Of a DNA stretch of 64,000 bases, positions 63,328 to 64,000 are shown piece after piece; the stretch's first letter is position 1; each line of letters opens with the position of its first letter. The stretch is from Acidimicrobiaceae bacterium (GTDB taxonomy: Bacteria > Actinomycetota > Acidimicrobiia > Acidimicrobiales > RAAP-2), in assembly GCA_003155915.1 (NCBI GenBank), contig PMFA01000024.1, positions 48,300 to 112,299 of the forward strand, read 5' to 3'. The notes beneath the pieces are model-generated. The model ran no database searches and had not been told where the DNA came from. It saw nothing but the letters and a program-made list of their open reading frames with translations. The position numbers and the translations under genes were made by a program.

Positions 63328-63948
63328 TTAACCATTGGTCGTCGAAAGGTTCGTCGGCAGTTTCGACACCGCTCCGTGACCATCCAGGAAGTATCTCGAG
63401 GGACGATCGATTTCTCGGGTGATGCCGATGCGTTTCGACTGGCCCGTCGGCAGATCGCTCTTGTGTCGGCGAGTCCGATGGAACGTGAGATGTCGTCCTT
63501 CTGCTCGACAGCAATCCAGTCCGTTGTCGGCCCCCGTAATACCGAGTCCTCGCGTCAGATTGCCCGGACCGCGCAGCGCCACCGATTCGTCGCCGACGCC
63601 ACCGGGCTTGGGAACAAGGAGTTCGGCACCACGAAGTAGCACCGCGGTGGCCGTGCCCTCGGGACCGGTCACGACATTCATGCACCAATGCACGCCGTAG
63701 ATCAGATAGACGTAGAGGAAACCAGCCGGCCCGAACATGATGGCGCTGCGCTTCGTTGGACCACGAAAGGCGTGTGACGCCGGATCGTCGCTCCCGCCGT
63801 AGGCCTCGGTTTCGACGATGAGGGCGCGACGTTCCACATCATCGTCGTGTAGGACGAGCCACGATCCCACTAGGTCGTAGGCGACGGCATCGGGCGCTCG
63901 CTCGAAAAAGCGCCGATCAAGGGGCGCGGGGAGTTTCACGACGTTCAT
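63328..63948 (-). CDS. mpg: DNA-3-methyladenine glycosylase II, AAG/MPG family
   Basis: 206 residues. Catalytic Glu in IVETEAYGGSDDPASHAFRG near 44-63, GPAGFLYVYLIYGVHWCMNVVT near 73-94 with the intercalating Tyr, LLRGAELL near 104, and RGPGNLTRGLGI near 125. The complete human-AAG-like fold is present, excising 3-methyladenine, hypoxanthine and ethenoadenine. ATG with AAGGGC upstream. Tail to tail with tag, giving two non-homologous enzymes for the same lesion. Confidence 0.92.
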   Translation of the reverse strand: MNVVKLPAPLDRRFFERAPDAVAYDLVGSWLVLHDDDVERRALIVETEAYGGSDDPASHAFRGPTKRSAIMFGPAGFLYVYLIYGVHWCMNVVTGPEGTATAVLLRGAELLVPKPGGVGDESVALRGPGNLTRGLGITGADNGLDCCRAEGRHLTFHRTRRHKSDLPTGQSKRIGITREIDRPSRYFLDGHGAVSKLPTNLSTTNG

Positions 63949-64000
63949 TCTTGCCCTTCACGCCACTCGAAGTCGCCCCTTGAACGTCGGACCTGACGTC

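Overview
The window is a gene-dense, high-GC bacterial chromosome segment with no rRNA, tRNA, CRISPR array, transposase or phage gene that I could recognise. Gene content and start-signal style suggest an actinobacterium, probably of the Acidimicrobiia type. Supporting points are the PduO-type adenosyltransferase with methylmalonyl-CoA mutase, a SUF system with SufU and a Rieske ferredoxin, an LCP cell-wall protein and an NlpC/P60 hydrolase, secreted proteins with poly-threonine linkers, and many genes whose start codon lies 6-7 bases after a TANNNT -10 box (leaderless transcription). The taxonomic call is inference.

Layout. 1-5.4 kb (minus): secA (3' end outside the window), a rhamnosyltransferase-like GT2, rmlD and birA. 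5.4-8.7 kb (plus): biotin-dependent carboxylase alpha subunit, an M20 amidohydrolase and an ABM monooxygenase. 8.7-18.3 kb: methylmalonyl-CoA mutase large subunit, a NUDIX protein, a rhodanese-MoeB fusion, a nitroreductase, leucyl aminopeptidase, cobalamin adenosyltransferase and B12-dependent methionine synthase. 18.4-20.2 kb: two tandem paralogous secreted proteins and a VOC protein. 20.3-24.5 kb (minus): lpd, an E2 acyltransferase and a fused LipB-LipA polypeptide. 24.6-28.7 kb: RNase H, Rrf2 regulator, ThiE, an alpha/beta hydrolase lacking its nucleophile, acyl-CoA dehydrogenase and an MBL hydrolase.

28.7-38.3 kb is a split SUF iron-sulfur locus: sufC1-sufS-sufU on plus, then sufC2-Rieske-sufD and sufB on minus, with an LCP protein, a dienoyl-CoA-isomerase-like protein, a small Cys protein and a GNAT enzyme between them. 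38.4-42.8 kb holds oligopeptidase B, a poly-Thr membrane protein, a flavin reductase and MutY. 42.8-47.8 kb contains a MaoC hydratase, a long acyl-CoA dehydrogenase resembling methylsuccinyl-CoA dehydrogenase, a Ni/Co transporter and a malyl-CoA-lyase-type enzyme. Together with the mutase and carboxylase these look like parts of the ethylmalonyl-CoA route. 47.9-53.4 kb is more variable: NlpC/P60, a divergent Lgt, a PemK-like-domain protein, a GT87 membrane mannosyltransferase, a GYD-like protein and a secreted protein. 53.5-59.7 kb: acyl-CoA dehydrogenase, a hypothetical, ilvE-leuB on minus, then greA-leuC-leuD on plus. 59.8-64 kb: a sphingosine-phosphate-lyase-like PLP enzyme overlapping an FGGY kinase, then two unrelated 3-methyladenine glycosylases tail to tail.

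The strongest oddities are the LipB-LipA fusion beside its substrate E2 (whose own HxxxDG motif is altered), two SufC ATPases in one SUF locus, a 16-bp perfect palindrome between birA and its biotinylated target, the leaderless-promoter series, and several convergent gene pairs that share their stop codons.
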